A stretch of DNA of 6,237 nt from Sulfurovum sp. (lineage in GTDB: Bacteria; Campylobacterota; Campylobacteria; Campylobacterales; Sulfurovaceae): contig DZAQ01000055.1 of assembly GCA_022729615.1 (NCBI GenBank), forward strand, positions 2,079-8,315, read 5' to 3'. Made by a program: the position numbers and the translations under genes. Every line of letters begins with the position of its first letter. Position 1 is the stretch's first letter. The notes beneath the pieces are model-generated. The model did not search any database. It worked only from the letters and a program-made list of their open reading frames with translations, and was not told where the DNA came from. This document shows positions 1 to 5,632 of the stretch, piece after piece.

Positions 1-2
1 GG

Positions 3-1241
3 CTATTGAAATCTATCTCCCATGATCTCCTTGGCTTGGATCATATCCTTATCGCCACGCCCTGAGATGTTGATCAGGATGATTCTGTTTTGCAGCTCCT
101 CGGGTTTCATCTTTTTGAGATAAGCAACCGCATGCGAGCTCTCAAATGCAGGGATGATGCCTTCGCTTTGTGAAAGCCACACGAAGGCATCGAGCGCCTC
201 ATCATCGGTGATATGGTCATAGGTGACGACGCCCTGATCCTTGAGATAGGCATGCTCAGGTCCGATACCGGGATAGTCGAGACCTGCGGAGATGGAGTGC
301 GCCTCTTGTATCTGCCCGTCTTCATCTTGAAGCAGGTAGCTGAGCTGTCCATGGAGGACTCCCGGTGATCCTTTGGCGAGAGAGCAGCCATGTTTGCTCT
401 CAAGTCCGAATCCGCCCGCTTCGATACCGATACATTCGACGCTTTTTTCTTCGAGAAAATGGTGGAAGATACCTAGTGCGTTGGAGCCGCCGCCGATACA
501 TGCGATGACCTTGTCGGGCAAAGCGCCCTCCAGAGCAAAGAGTTGCGCCTTGGCTTCCCATCCGATGATAGCTTGGATATCGCGCACCATCATCGGATAA
601 GGGTGCGGACCGGCTACGGTACCGATGACATAGAAGGTGTCGCGTGCATGTGTGACCCAGTGGCGGATGGCATCGTTCATGGCATCTTTGAGTGTGCGGC
701 TGCCCGATTGTACCGCATGGACTTTGGCACCTAGCAGTTTCATTCGGAAAACATTGAGCTCCTGTCTTTTGACATCTTTGGCGCCCATGAAGACTTCACA
801 CTCCAAACCAAAGAGCGCCGCTACCGTCGCAGTGGCTACGCCATGCTGTCCCGCTCCTGTTTCGGCGATGATCTTCTTTTTTCCAAGTCTTTTGGCGAGG
901 AGCGCCTGGGCAATGGTGTGGTTGATCTTGTGTGCGCCGGTATGGTTGAGGTCTTCTCGTTTGAGATAGATCTTCGCACCCATCTCTTGGCTGAGGTTTT
1001 GGGCAAAATAGAGCGCACTCGGTCGCCCTACATAGTTTTTGTAGTAGTGGTTGACCTCCGACCAAAAAGCGGGATCGAAGCGGATCTTTTCATAATCAGC
1101 CTTGAGCTGTTCGAGTACAGGCATCAGGGTTTCGGGGACAAACCGACCGCCATAGATACCAAAATGCCCGAGATCGTCCGGATCAAAAGGGGAGGGTTTT
1201 GGGATATAAATCTCTGTTTGAGGATCATAGGTTGCGCTCAT
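3..1241 (-). CDS. trpB: Tryptophan synthase beta chain (TrpB)
   Basis: This PLP enzyme of the cytoplasm condenses indole with L-serine to give L-tryptophan, normally in an alpha2-beta2 complex with TrpA. The 412-residue protein is complete. Seen: GHFGIYGGRFVPE near residues 25-37; the HKIN motif with the Schiff-base lysine K105; ETGAGQHG at 127-134 with catalytic E127; the PLP-phosphate loop GGGSNA at 250-255; and SGRGDKD near the C-terminus. Compared with Salmonella TrpB (K87, E109) these residues are shifted by 18, so there is an N-terminal extension of about 18 residues rich in Pro and Asp. The ATG at 1239-1241 follows a weak AAAGAGAG ribosome site and its own promoter. The motif set is that of the classical TrpB1 type that works with TrpA, not TrpB2. 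No other trp gene is visible; anything downstream lies beyond position 1. Function is near certain. Confidence 0.97.
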   Translation of the reverse strand: MSATYDPQTEIYIPKPSPFDPDDLGHFGIYGGRFVPETLMPVLEQLKADYEKIRFDPAFWSEVNHYYKNYVGRPSALYFAQNLSQEMGAKIYLKREDLNHTGAHKINHTIAQALLAKRLGKKKIIAETGAGQHGVATATVAALFGLECEVFMGAKDVKRQELNVFRMKLLGAKVHAVQSGSRTLKDAMNDAIRHWVTHARDTFYVIGTVAGPHPYPMMVRDIQAIIGWEAKAQLFALEGALPDKVIACIGGGSNALGIFHHFLEEKSVECIGIEAGGFGLESKHGCSLAKGSPGVLHGQLSYLLQDEDGQIQEAHSISAGLDYPGIGPEHAYLKDQGVVTYDHITDDEALDAFVWLSQSEGIIPAFESSHAVAYLKKMKPEELQNRIILINISGRGDKDMIQAKEIMGDRFQ

Positions 1242-1270
1242 GCCACTCTCTTTGCTGTAAAATAAGGATG

Positions 1271-1300
1271 ATTATACCCAAAGATGGCTAATCAATTCAT
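1271..1300 (-). promoter_or_regulatory. Candidate sigma-70 promoter of trpB
   Basis: On the - strand a perfect TATAAT (+ strand 1271-1276) lies about 30 nt before the trpB start, preceded by TGGG. A poor -35 match, ATGAAT (+ strand 1295-1300), sits 18 nt upstream. Transcription would begin near 1264, giving a leader of only about 22 nt, too short for a leader-peptide attenuator. The strong -10 box with a weak -35 box is typical of Campylobacterota promoters. It lies just downstream of the stop of the permease remnant, so trpB can be transcribed independently of it. Confidence 0.6.
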
Positions 1301-1321
1301 GTGGCTACGGTAGCGTTGAAT
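1295..1321. repeat. Imperfect inverted repeat at the remnant/trpB junction
   Basis: Outer arms ATTCA (1295-1299) and TGAAT (1317-1321) flank an inner near-palindrome, GCTACGGTAGC (1304-1314). The repeat covers the stop codon of the remnant gene and touches the weak -35 box of the trpB promoter. As RNA it would be a weak stem with a 4/2 internal loop and no following U-run, so it is not a convincing intrinsic terminator. It could be a protein-binding site, a decayed terminator or chance. Confidence 0.3.
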
Positions 1322-1541
1322 CGTTTTTAAATGTTTGTTTTTTGGAGCTACCCAGAAGATAAACAGCAAACATAGCAAACATACCTCCAAACAAAAGCCC
1401 CATGCTTGCTGATTCGTCATAGACTATAACTGAGGCTGTTAAAGAGACCAATGGAACCAAAAAGATATAGATACTTGCCGACTCACTCCCGATGATGCCG
1501 GTGGGTGTTTTGCTCTTTAAAATTTTGCTCAAATGGCGCAT
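1305..1541 (-). pseudogene. Truncated EamA/DMT-family permease remnant (C-terminal part)
   Basis: The 78-residue reading frame resembles only the end of drug/metabolite transporter (EamA) proteins. Residues 16-34 (GIIGSESASIYIFLVPLVS) look like the conserved stretch before the penultimate helix, and residues 24-42 and 47-64 form two hydrophobic helices. YDE at 41-43 stands where the family usually has a Gly-Glu turn, and MGLLFGGMFAMFAVYLLG matches the usual last helix. Family members are typically near 290 residues with ten helices, so about three quarters of the gene is missing. The frame is open upstream to a stop at 1599-1601, but those residues do not resemble the family, and the ATG at 1539-1541 has no ribosome site. 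GC (about 41%) is lower than that of the flanking genes. The best reading is a gene fragment that lost its 5' part. A small expressed two-helix membrane protein is possible but less likely. Confidence 0.65.
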
Positions 1542-1548
1542 TGAAGCT

Positions 1549-1577
1549 TTGTCGATAAGTGTTAAAAATGATAAAAT
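1549..1577 (+). promoter_or_regulatory. Candidate distal promoter of the ED operon
   Basis: TTGTCG (1549-1554, four of six -35 consensus bases) and TAAAAT (1572-1577, five of six -10 bases) are 17 nt apart. Together they would start a transcript near 1584, about 60 nt before zwf. The spacer is very AT-rich, which makes chance matches common, so this is a weak call and secondary to the proximal site. Confidence 0.3.
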
Positions 1578-1590
1578 TATAGCTTTTGGA

Positions 1591-1619
1591 TAGACTTTTT
1601 AATCTGAACGCGCTACAAT
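1591..1619 (+). promoter_or_regulatory. Candidate proximal promoter of the ED operon
   Basis: TAGACT (1591-1596, four of six -35 bases) and TACAAT (1614-1619, five of six -10 bases) are separated by 17 nt. Transcription would begin near 1626 and give a leader of about 20 nt that contains the ribosome site. It is the only spacer long enough to hold a promoter for the four coupled genes. I saw no clear operator palindrome such as a HexR-type site next to it. Confidence 0.45.
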
Positions 1620-1634
1620 CGGCTATTTAAAACC

Positions 1635-1649
1635 AAGGAAAACAAGTTG
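1635..1649 (+). promoter_or_regulatory. Ribosome binding site fixing the TTG start of zwf
   Basis: AAGGA (1635-1639) lies 7 nt before TTG at 1647. The zwf frame has a stop at 1605-1607 and no ATG or GTG between that stop and this TTG. The next in-frame ATG (M25) falls after the nucleotide-binding motif GGHGDLA, so it cannot be the true start. The TTG is therefore well supported. Confidence 0.75.
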
Positions 1650-3113
1650 AGTGAAATAGAAAACTTATGTGATATAACGATTTTTGGAGGGCATGGGGAC
1701 CTTGCCTTTAGAAAATTGATGCCTGCACTGTATCATCTCTTCCGTGATGGCTATCTCAATCATCAAAGCCGTATTTTGACTGTCACGCGAAGAGAGATGA
1801 GCAATGAAGAGCATATTGAGCTTGTGCGGGTGAAGCTTATCGAGTTTCTCAAAGAGGGCGAGTTTGATGCGAAGAGATTTGAAGAGTTTGCCGACCGTTT
1901 GTTGGTGGTCAAAGTAGATCTTGGAGATGAGGAGAGTTATGCGGGTCTCAAGAAAATTCTTGATGAGCATCCGAGTCGAGATAGGGTCAATTATCTCTCA
2001 ACGGCTCCGGATTTTTTCGGCGCTATCTGCAAGGCGCTGAGCAGATGGGAGCTTATCACGCCGCAGAGCAGAGTAGTGCTGGAAAAACCGATCGGGCGCG
2101 ATTTGATCTCATCAAGAGCCATCAATGTAGAGGTTTTGAAATATTTTGAGGAGTCCGCAGTCTATCGCATCGATCACTATCTAGGCAAAGATACGGTCCA
2201 AAATATTATGGCGCTTCGTTTTTCCAACCGTATCTTTATGCCGCTGTGGGATGCAAGCAATATCGATCATGTTCAGATCACTGTAGCTGAGAGTGTCGGT
2301 GTTGAGGGGCGTTGGGGATATTATGATGATTATGGCGCGATGCGCGATATGATCCAAAACCACCTTTTGCAGCTGCTCTGTCTTGTGGCGATGGAGCCGC
2401 CTTGCTCTTTGGATGCGGATAGTGTCCGAGATGAGAAGGTGAAGGTGCTCAAATCTTTGCGTCCTTTGACTCCGACCGATATCGAACTCAAGACGGTTCG
2501 TGCGCAGTATGCCAAAGGCTCGATCGATGGAGAGAGTGTACCGGGATACAAAGAGGGAACAGGTGTGGAGATGAGCAATACGGAGACATTTGCGGCGATT
2601 CGTGCTGATATCGACAATTGGCGCTGGAACGGCGTCCCTTTCTATCTGCGCAGCGGCAAACGGCTTAGACGGAGAAATTCTGAAATCGTGATCATATTCA
2701 AGTCTGTCCCGCACTCAATTTTTGCCAACAAGGGACGGTGTATTTCTCAAAATGCGCTTGTGATATCCTTGCAGCCCAATGAGAGCATCGAGCTCAAGTT
2801 GATGAACAAGATCCCCGGACTCACTGAGCAGATGCACCTGCAGCAGGTTGACTTGGAGCTCAATGCGCCGCTGAATACGGAGCGAAAACCTGAGGCGTAT
2901 GAACGGCTGATGCTTGATGTCATCCGCTCCAATCCGACACTCTTTATGCGTCTCGATGAGGTTGAGGCGGCATGGAGATGGGCGGATGTGGTTTTGGAGG
3001 GATGGGCGGACAATATCGTACAGATGAAGAGTTACGGCGCAGGCAGCGATGGTCCTGGTGCCGCGATCGCGATGATAGAACGAGATGGCAGAAGTTGGTA
3101 CGATGAGCGATAG
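1647..3113 (+). CDS. zwf: Glucose-6-phosphate 1-dehydrogenase
   Basis: This cytoplasmic enzyme oxidises glucose-6-phosphate to 6-phosphogluconolactone, the entry step of the ED and oxidative pentose-phosphate routes. At 488 residues it has the usual bacterial length. Seen: the Rossmann motif GGHGDLA (14-20) followed by FRKLMPALYHL; EKPIG (146-150) with K147; the active-site signature RIDHYLGK (174-181); H239 in QNHLLQLL; and YLRSGKRL (333-340). D176, H177 and H239 align, with a shift of one, with the catalytic D177, H178 and H240 of Leuconostoc G6PDH. Arginines R48-R49 lie after the second strand, where an Arg binds the 2'-phosphate, so NADP+ is probably used (inference). It is the first gene of the operon and starts with TTG, which may lower its translation relative to the genes behind it. 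Its end overlaps pgl. No frameshift or missing catalytic residue was seen. Confidence 0.96.
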   Translation: MSEIENLCDITIFGGHGDLAFRKLMPALYHLFRDGYLNHQSRILTVTRREMSNEEHIELVRVKLIEFLKEGEFDAKRFEEFADRLLVVKVDLGDEESYAGLKKILDEHPSRDRVNYLSTAPDFFGAICKALSRWELITPQSRVVLEKPIGRDLISSRAINVEVLKYFEESAVYRIDHYLGKDTVQNIMALRFSNRIFMPLWDASNIDHVQITVAESVGVEGRWGYYDDYGAMRDMIQNHLLQLLCLVAMEPPCSLDADSVRDEKVKVLKSLRPLTPTDIELKTVRAQYAKGSIDGESVPGYKEGTGVEMSNTETFAAIRADIDNWRWNGVPFYLRSGKRLRRRNSEIVIIFKSVPHSIFANKGRCISQNALVISLQPNESIELKLMNKIPGLTEQMHLQQVDLELNAPLNTERKPEAYERLMLDVIRSNPTLFMRLDEVEAAWRWADVVLEGWADNIVQMKSYGAGSDGPGAAIAMIERDGRSWYDER

Positions 3114-3804
3114 AGTGCATCTGCATACTTTTGAGACGAGTCAAAACTTGGCGGAAGTATTGTCGCAAAAGATAGCGCAAGATCTTCAAAAAGCGATTGA
3201 TACAAACGGGCAGGCATCGCTCATAGTTTCGGGAGGAAGTACCCCAAAACCGCTTTTTGAAAAGCTCTCCATGCTCAAAATCGACTGGGAGAGGGTGCGT
3301 ATCGGATTATGCGATGAACGCTGGGTGCCACCGACACATGTTGAAAGCAATGAGCGGCTTGTAAGGAGCGCTTTGCTTCAAAATGAGGCAGCCAAAGCGA
3401 TATTTATCGGAACCTACAGAGAGGGCATCTCTGCCTTTGATGCAGAGTCGATCTGCTCGCAGAGCGTGGAACGAGAGCTTCTGCCTTTGGATGTAGTGGC
3501 GCTAGGGATGGGAAGTGACGCGCATACTGCTTCGCTTTTTCCAAGAAATCCGAGATTGGGGCAGGGGCTAGATCTCTCCAATCCCGTCTTGTGTATCGCG
3601 ATAGAGCCAGAGCATGCGCCGCATATGCGTATGAGTCTCACTCGTAGAGCCATATTGAGCGCAGCGCATATCTATCTCCACTTTGAGGGCAAAGAGAAGT
3701 TTGCGGTCTATGAAGAGGCGTTGAGGGGCGAAGATGTGATCGCTATGCCTATTCGCTCGATACTCAAGCAAAATGAGAAAAATGTGGAGGTGTATTACGC
3801 ATGA
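3103..3804 (+). CDS. pgl: 6-phosphogluconolactonase (SugarP isomerase/DevB type)
   Basis: This enzyme hydrolyses 6-phosphogluconolactone, the product of Zwf, to 6-phosphogluconate. Counting from the ATG at 3103 it has 233 residues, typical for the family. Seen: SGGSTP (43-48), which binds the sugar phosphate; DERWVP (71-76) followed by the ESNERLVR helix; and GMGSDAHTASLFP (135-147) with the catalytic histidine H141. This is the NagB/RpiA-like fold, not the beta-propeller type of E. coli. An in-frame ATG at 3085 would add six residues (MAEVGT). I prefer 3103 because AGAAG (3090-3094) stands 8 nt before it and the overlap with zwf is then only 11 nt; 3085 has no visible ribosome site. The gene overlaps zwf upstream and shares ATGA with edd downstream, which supports co-translation. 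Confidence 0.93.
   Translation: MSDRVHLHTFETSQNLAEVLSQKIAQDLQKAIDTNGQASLIVSGGSTPKPLFEKLSMLKIDWERVRIGLCDERWVPPTHVESNERLVRSALLQNEAAKAIFIGTYREGISAFDAESICSQSVERELLPLDVVALGMGSDAHTASLFPRNPRLGQGLDLSNPVLCIAIEPEHAPHMRMSLTRRAILSAAHIYLHFEGKEKFAVYEEALRGEDVIAMPIRSILKQNEKNVEVYYA
3786..3804 (+). promoter_or_regulatory. Ribosome binding site and ATGA coupling of edd
   Basis: GGAGG (3786-3790), inside the end of pgl, lies 10 nt before the edd ATG at 3801. The start overlaps the pgl stop as ATGA (3801-3804). This layout allows ribosomes finishing pgl to restart on edd and fixes the edd start. Confidence 0.7.
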
Positions 3805-5630
3805 ATGAGATCATCAAGCAGGTGACAGACAATATCGTGGTGCGCTCGAAAGAGACAAGAGCGCTCTATCTATCGCGTATTCAAGATGCAAAGTCACAAG
3901 GGGTCAATCGCCAAAGGCTCGGCTGCAGTAATCTTGCGCACACGATGGCGCCGATGGATAGTGAAGAGAAGAGCGCATTATCCCAAATGCAAAAGCCTCA
4001 TATAGGCATCGTTACCGCGTACAATGATATGCTTTCAGCGCATGAACCCTTCAAACTCTATCCGCCGCTTATCAAACGGGCGCTTCATGAATTGGGGGCG
4101 ACATGTCAAGTAGCCGGCGGTGTTCCTGCCATGTGTGACGGGGTCACACAGTCTCAGCCGGGGATGGAGCTGAGCCTTTTTAGCAGGGACACTATCGCTA
4201 TGGGTACGGCAATAGGGCTTTCGCATAATGTTTTTGACGGAGCGATGTATCTTGGCGTATGCGACAAGATAGTACCGGGACTGCTCATCGGTGCGCTTGC
4301 TTTCGGGCATCTGCCTGGGATTTTTGTCCCTGCAGGACCGATGCCTTCGGGGATCAGCAATGCCAAAAAAGCCAAAATCCGCCAAGAGTATGCACAGGGA
4401 AAAGTCTCCAAAGAGAGTCTGCTTCAAGCCGAAGCAGCATCCTATCACAGCAGCGGAACCTGCACCTTCTACGGCACTGCCAACTCCAATCAAATGCTTC
4501 TTGAGATGATGGGGCTTCAGCTGCCAAACAGCTCTTTCGTCAATACAAATACGCCGCTAAGAGAGGCGCTCACCGAGGAGGCTGCCAAGCGTATTGTTGC
4601 AATGACACAGAGTATGGGTACCTATAAACCTCTCGCAGATATTGTCGATGAGCGAAGTTTTGTCAATGCGATCATAGGGCTGATGGCGACGGGTGGATCG
4701 AGCAACCATACTATTCATCTCATAGCGATGGCAGGGGCATGCGGGATTGTTTTGAACTGGGATGATTTTGACCATCTCTCCAAAGTCATTCCGCTGCTTT
4801 GTCGTATGTATCCCAACGGTGAAGCGGATGTGAATGCATTTAGAGAAGCAGGGGGTATGAGCGTAGTGATCGCCCAGCTGCTCAATGCCGGTTTGGTGCA
4901 TGCGGATGTCGAGACGGTGATGGGGCGGGGACTTGAGCATTATGTTGTCGAGCCTCAATTGCAGGGCGGAGGAGTTCATTTTGAGCAAGGCTTCAAGAGT
5001 TCGCTTGATGAAGATGTCATCGCTTCGGCTTCTCATCCATTTAATGCGGAAGGGGGATTGAAACTTCTCGAAGGCAATATCGGGCGGAGCGTCATCAAAA
5101 CTTCTGCGCTCAAAAAAGAGCAGCTTTTCATCGAGGCGCCGGCAATGGTTTTTGAGACTCAAGAGGCGCTGCAAAGCGCCTTCAAAGAGGGAAAATTGGA
5201 GAGAGATTTTGTCGCTGTGGTGCGCTATCAAGGACCAAAAGCGAACGGTATGCCGGAGCTTCATGGATTGATGCCTCCTCTTGGGGTATTGCAAGATAGA
5301 GGCTTCAAGGTTGCGATCGTGACTGACGGCAGAATGTCGGGCGCTTCAGGCAAAGTGCCGTCGGCTATCCATATGACTCCTGAAGCCATCTCAGGCGGGA
5401 TACTTGCCAAGATCGAGGATGGAGATATGATACGATTTGATGTCCAAAGCGGGGTTGTCGAGCTTATGGTAGAAGATGCCGTGATCGCCGCGCGAATCAT
5501 CGCAGCAGCTACTCTTGAAGCGAATCGTCATGGTTTTGGTCGCGAACTCTTTGTCTCGATGCGAGAGTCTGTCGGCAGTGCGGAAGAGGGCGCATCTATT
5601 TTTGATTTGGCAGGCAGGGAGCGCGCATGA
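3801..5630 (+). CDS. edd: 6-phosphogluconate dehydratase (IlvD/Edd family)
   Basis: This is the signature ED enzyme. It dehydrates 6-phosphogluconate to 2-keto-3-deoxy-6-phosphogluconate in the cytoplasm using a [4Fe-4S] cluster. The 609 residues compare well with about 603 for E. coli Edd, and similarity runs end to end. Seen: an N-terminus RSKETRALYLSRI (16-28) like that of E. coli Edd; GGVPAMCDGVTQ (106-117) with C112; GVCDKIVPG (152-160) with C154; GTCTFYGTANSNQM (219-232) with C221; ATGGSSNHTIHL (296-307); the GPKANGMPELH stretch (478-488); and TDGRMSGASGKVPSAIH (508-524) around the probable catalytic serine. C112, C154 and C221 are the expected cluster ligands. The Edd-specific N-terminus and the neighbours separate it from dihydroxy-acid dehydratase (IlvD), which is shorter. 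Its end overlaps eda by ATGA. The iron-sulfur cluster of this family is generally sensitive to oxidants. Confidence 0.96.
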   Translation: MNEIIKQVTDNIVVRSKETRALYLSRIQDAKSQGVNRQRLGCSNLAHTMAPMDSEEKSALSQMQKPHIGIVTAYNDMLSAHEPFKLYPPLIKRALHELGATCQVAGGVPAMCDGVTQSQPGMELSLFSRDTIAMGTAIGLSHNVFDGAMYLGVCDKIVPGLLIGALAFGHLPGIFVPAGPMPSGISNAKKAKIRQEYAQGKVSKESLLQAEAASYHSSGTCTFYGTANSNQMLLEMMGLQLPNSSFVNTNTPLREALTEEAAKRIVAMTQSMGTYKPLADIVDERSFVNAIIGLMATGGSSNHTIHLIAMAGACGIVLNWDDFDHLSKVIPLLCRMYPNGEADVNAFREAGGMSVVIAQLLNAGLVHADVETVMGRGLEHYVVEPQLQGGGVHFEQGFKSSLDEDVIASASHPFNAEGGLKLLEGNIGRSVIKTSALKKEQLFIEAPAMVFETQEALQSAFKEGKLERDFVAVVRYQGPKANGMPELHGLMPPLGVLQDRGFKVAIVTDGRMSGASGKVPSAIHMTPEAISGGILAKIEDGDMIRFDVQSGVVELMVEDAVIAARIIAAATLEANRHGFGRELFVSMRESVGSAEEGASIFDLAGRERA

Positions 5631-5632
5631 TG
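5616..5632 (+). promoter_or_regulatory. Ribosome binding site and start region of eda
   Basis: AGGGAG (5616-5621) within the end of edd precedes two adjacent ATG codons at 5627 and 5630. The edd stop TGA (5628-5630) overlaps both. Spacing is 5 nt to the first ATG and 8 nt to the second, so the second may be used more; the difference is one methionine. Confidence 0.6.

Noticed and set aside
843..1265. A 140-codon + strand frame antisense to trpB
   Set aside because: It is the complement of conserved trpB sequence, including the region encoding the PLP lysine. No independent coding evidence.
1576..1581. TATAAT on the - strand as a promoter for the permease remnant
   Set aside because: The surroundings are so AT-rich that a chance match is likely, no -35 box stands at proper spacing, and the following ATG has no ribosome site. 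Kept only as a point to test.
2181..2714. A 177-codon open frame antisense to zwf
   Set aside because: It is fully covered by the catalytic region of zwf, and its Arg/Ile/His-rich sequence matches no family I know.
4557..5294. A 245-codon open frame antisense to edd
   Set aside because: It lies wholly inside the strongly supported edd gene, has no recognisable domain or ribosome site, and has the odd composition typical of a shadow frame.
3801..5630. Dihydroxy-acid dehydratase (ilvD) as an alternative to edd
   Set aside because: The N-terminus, the length of 609 residues and the position between pgl and eda all fit Edd.
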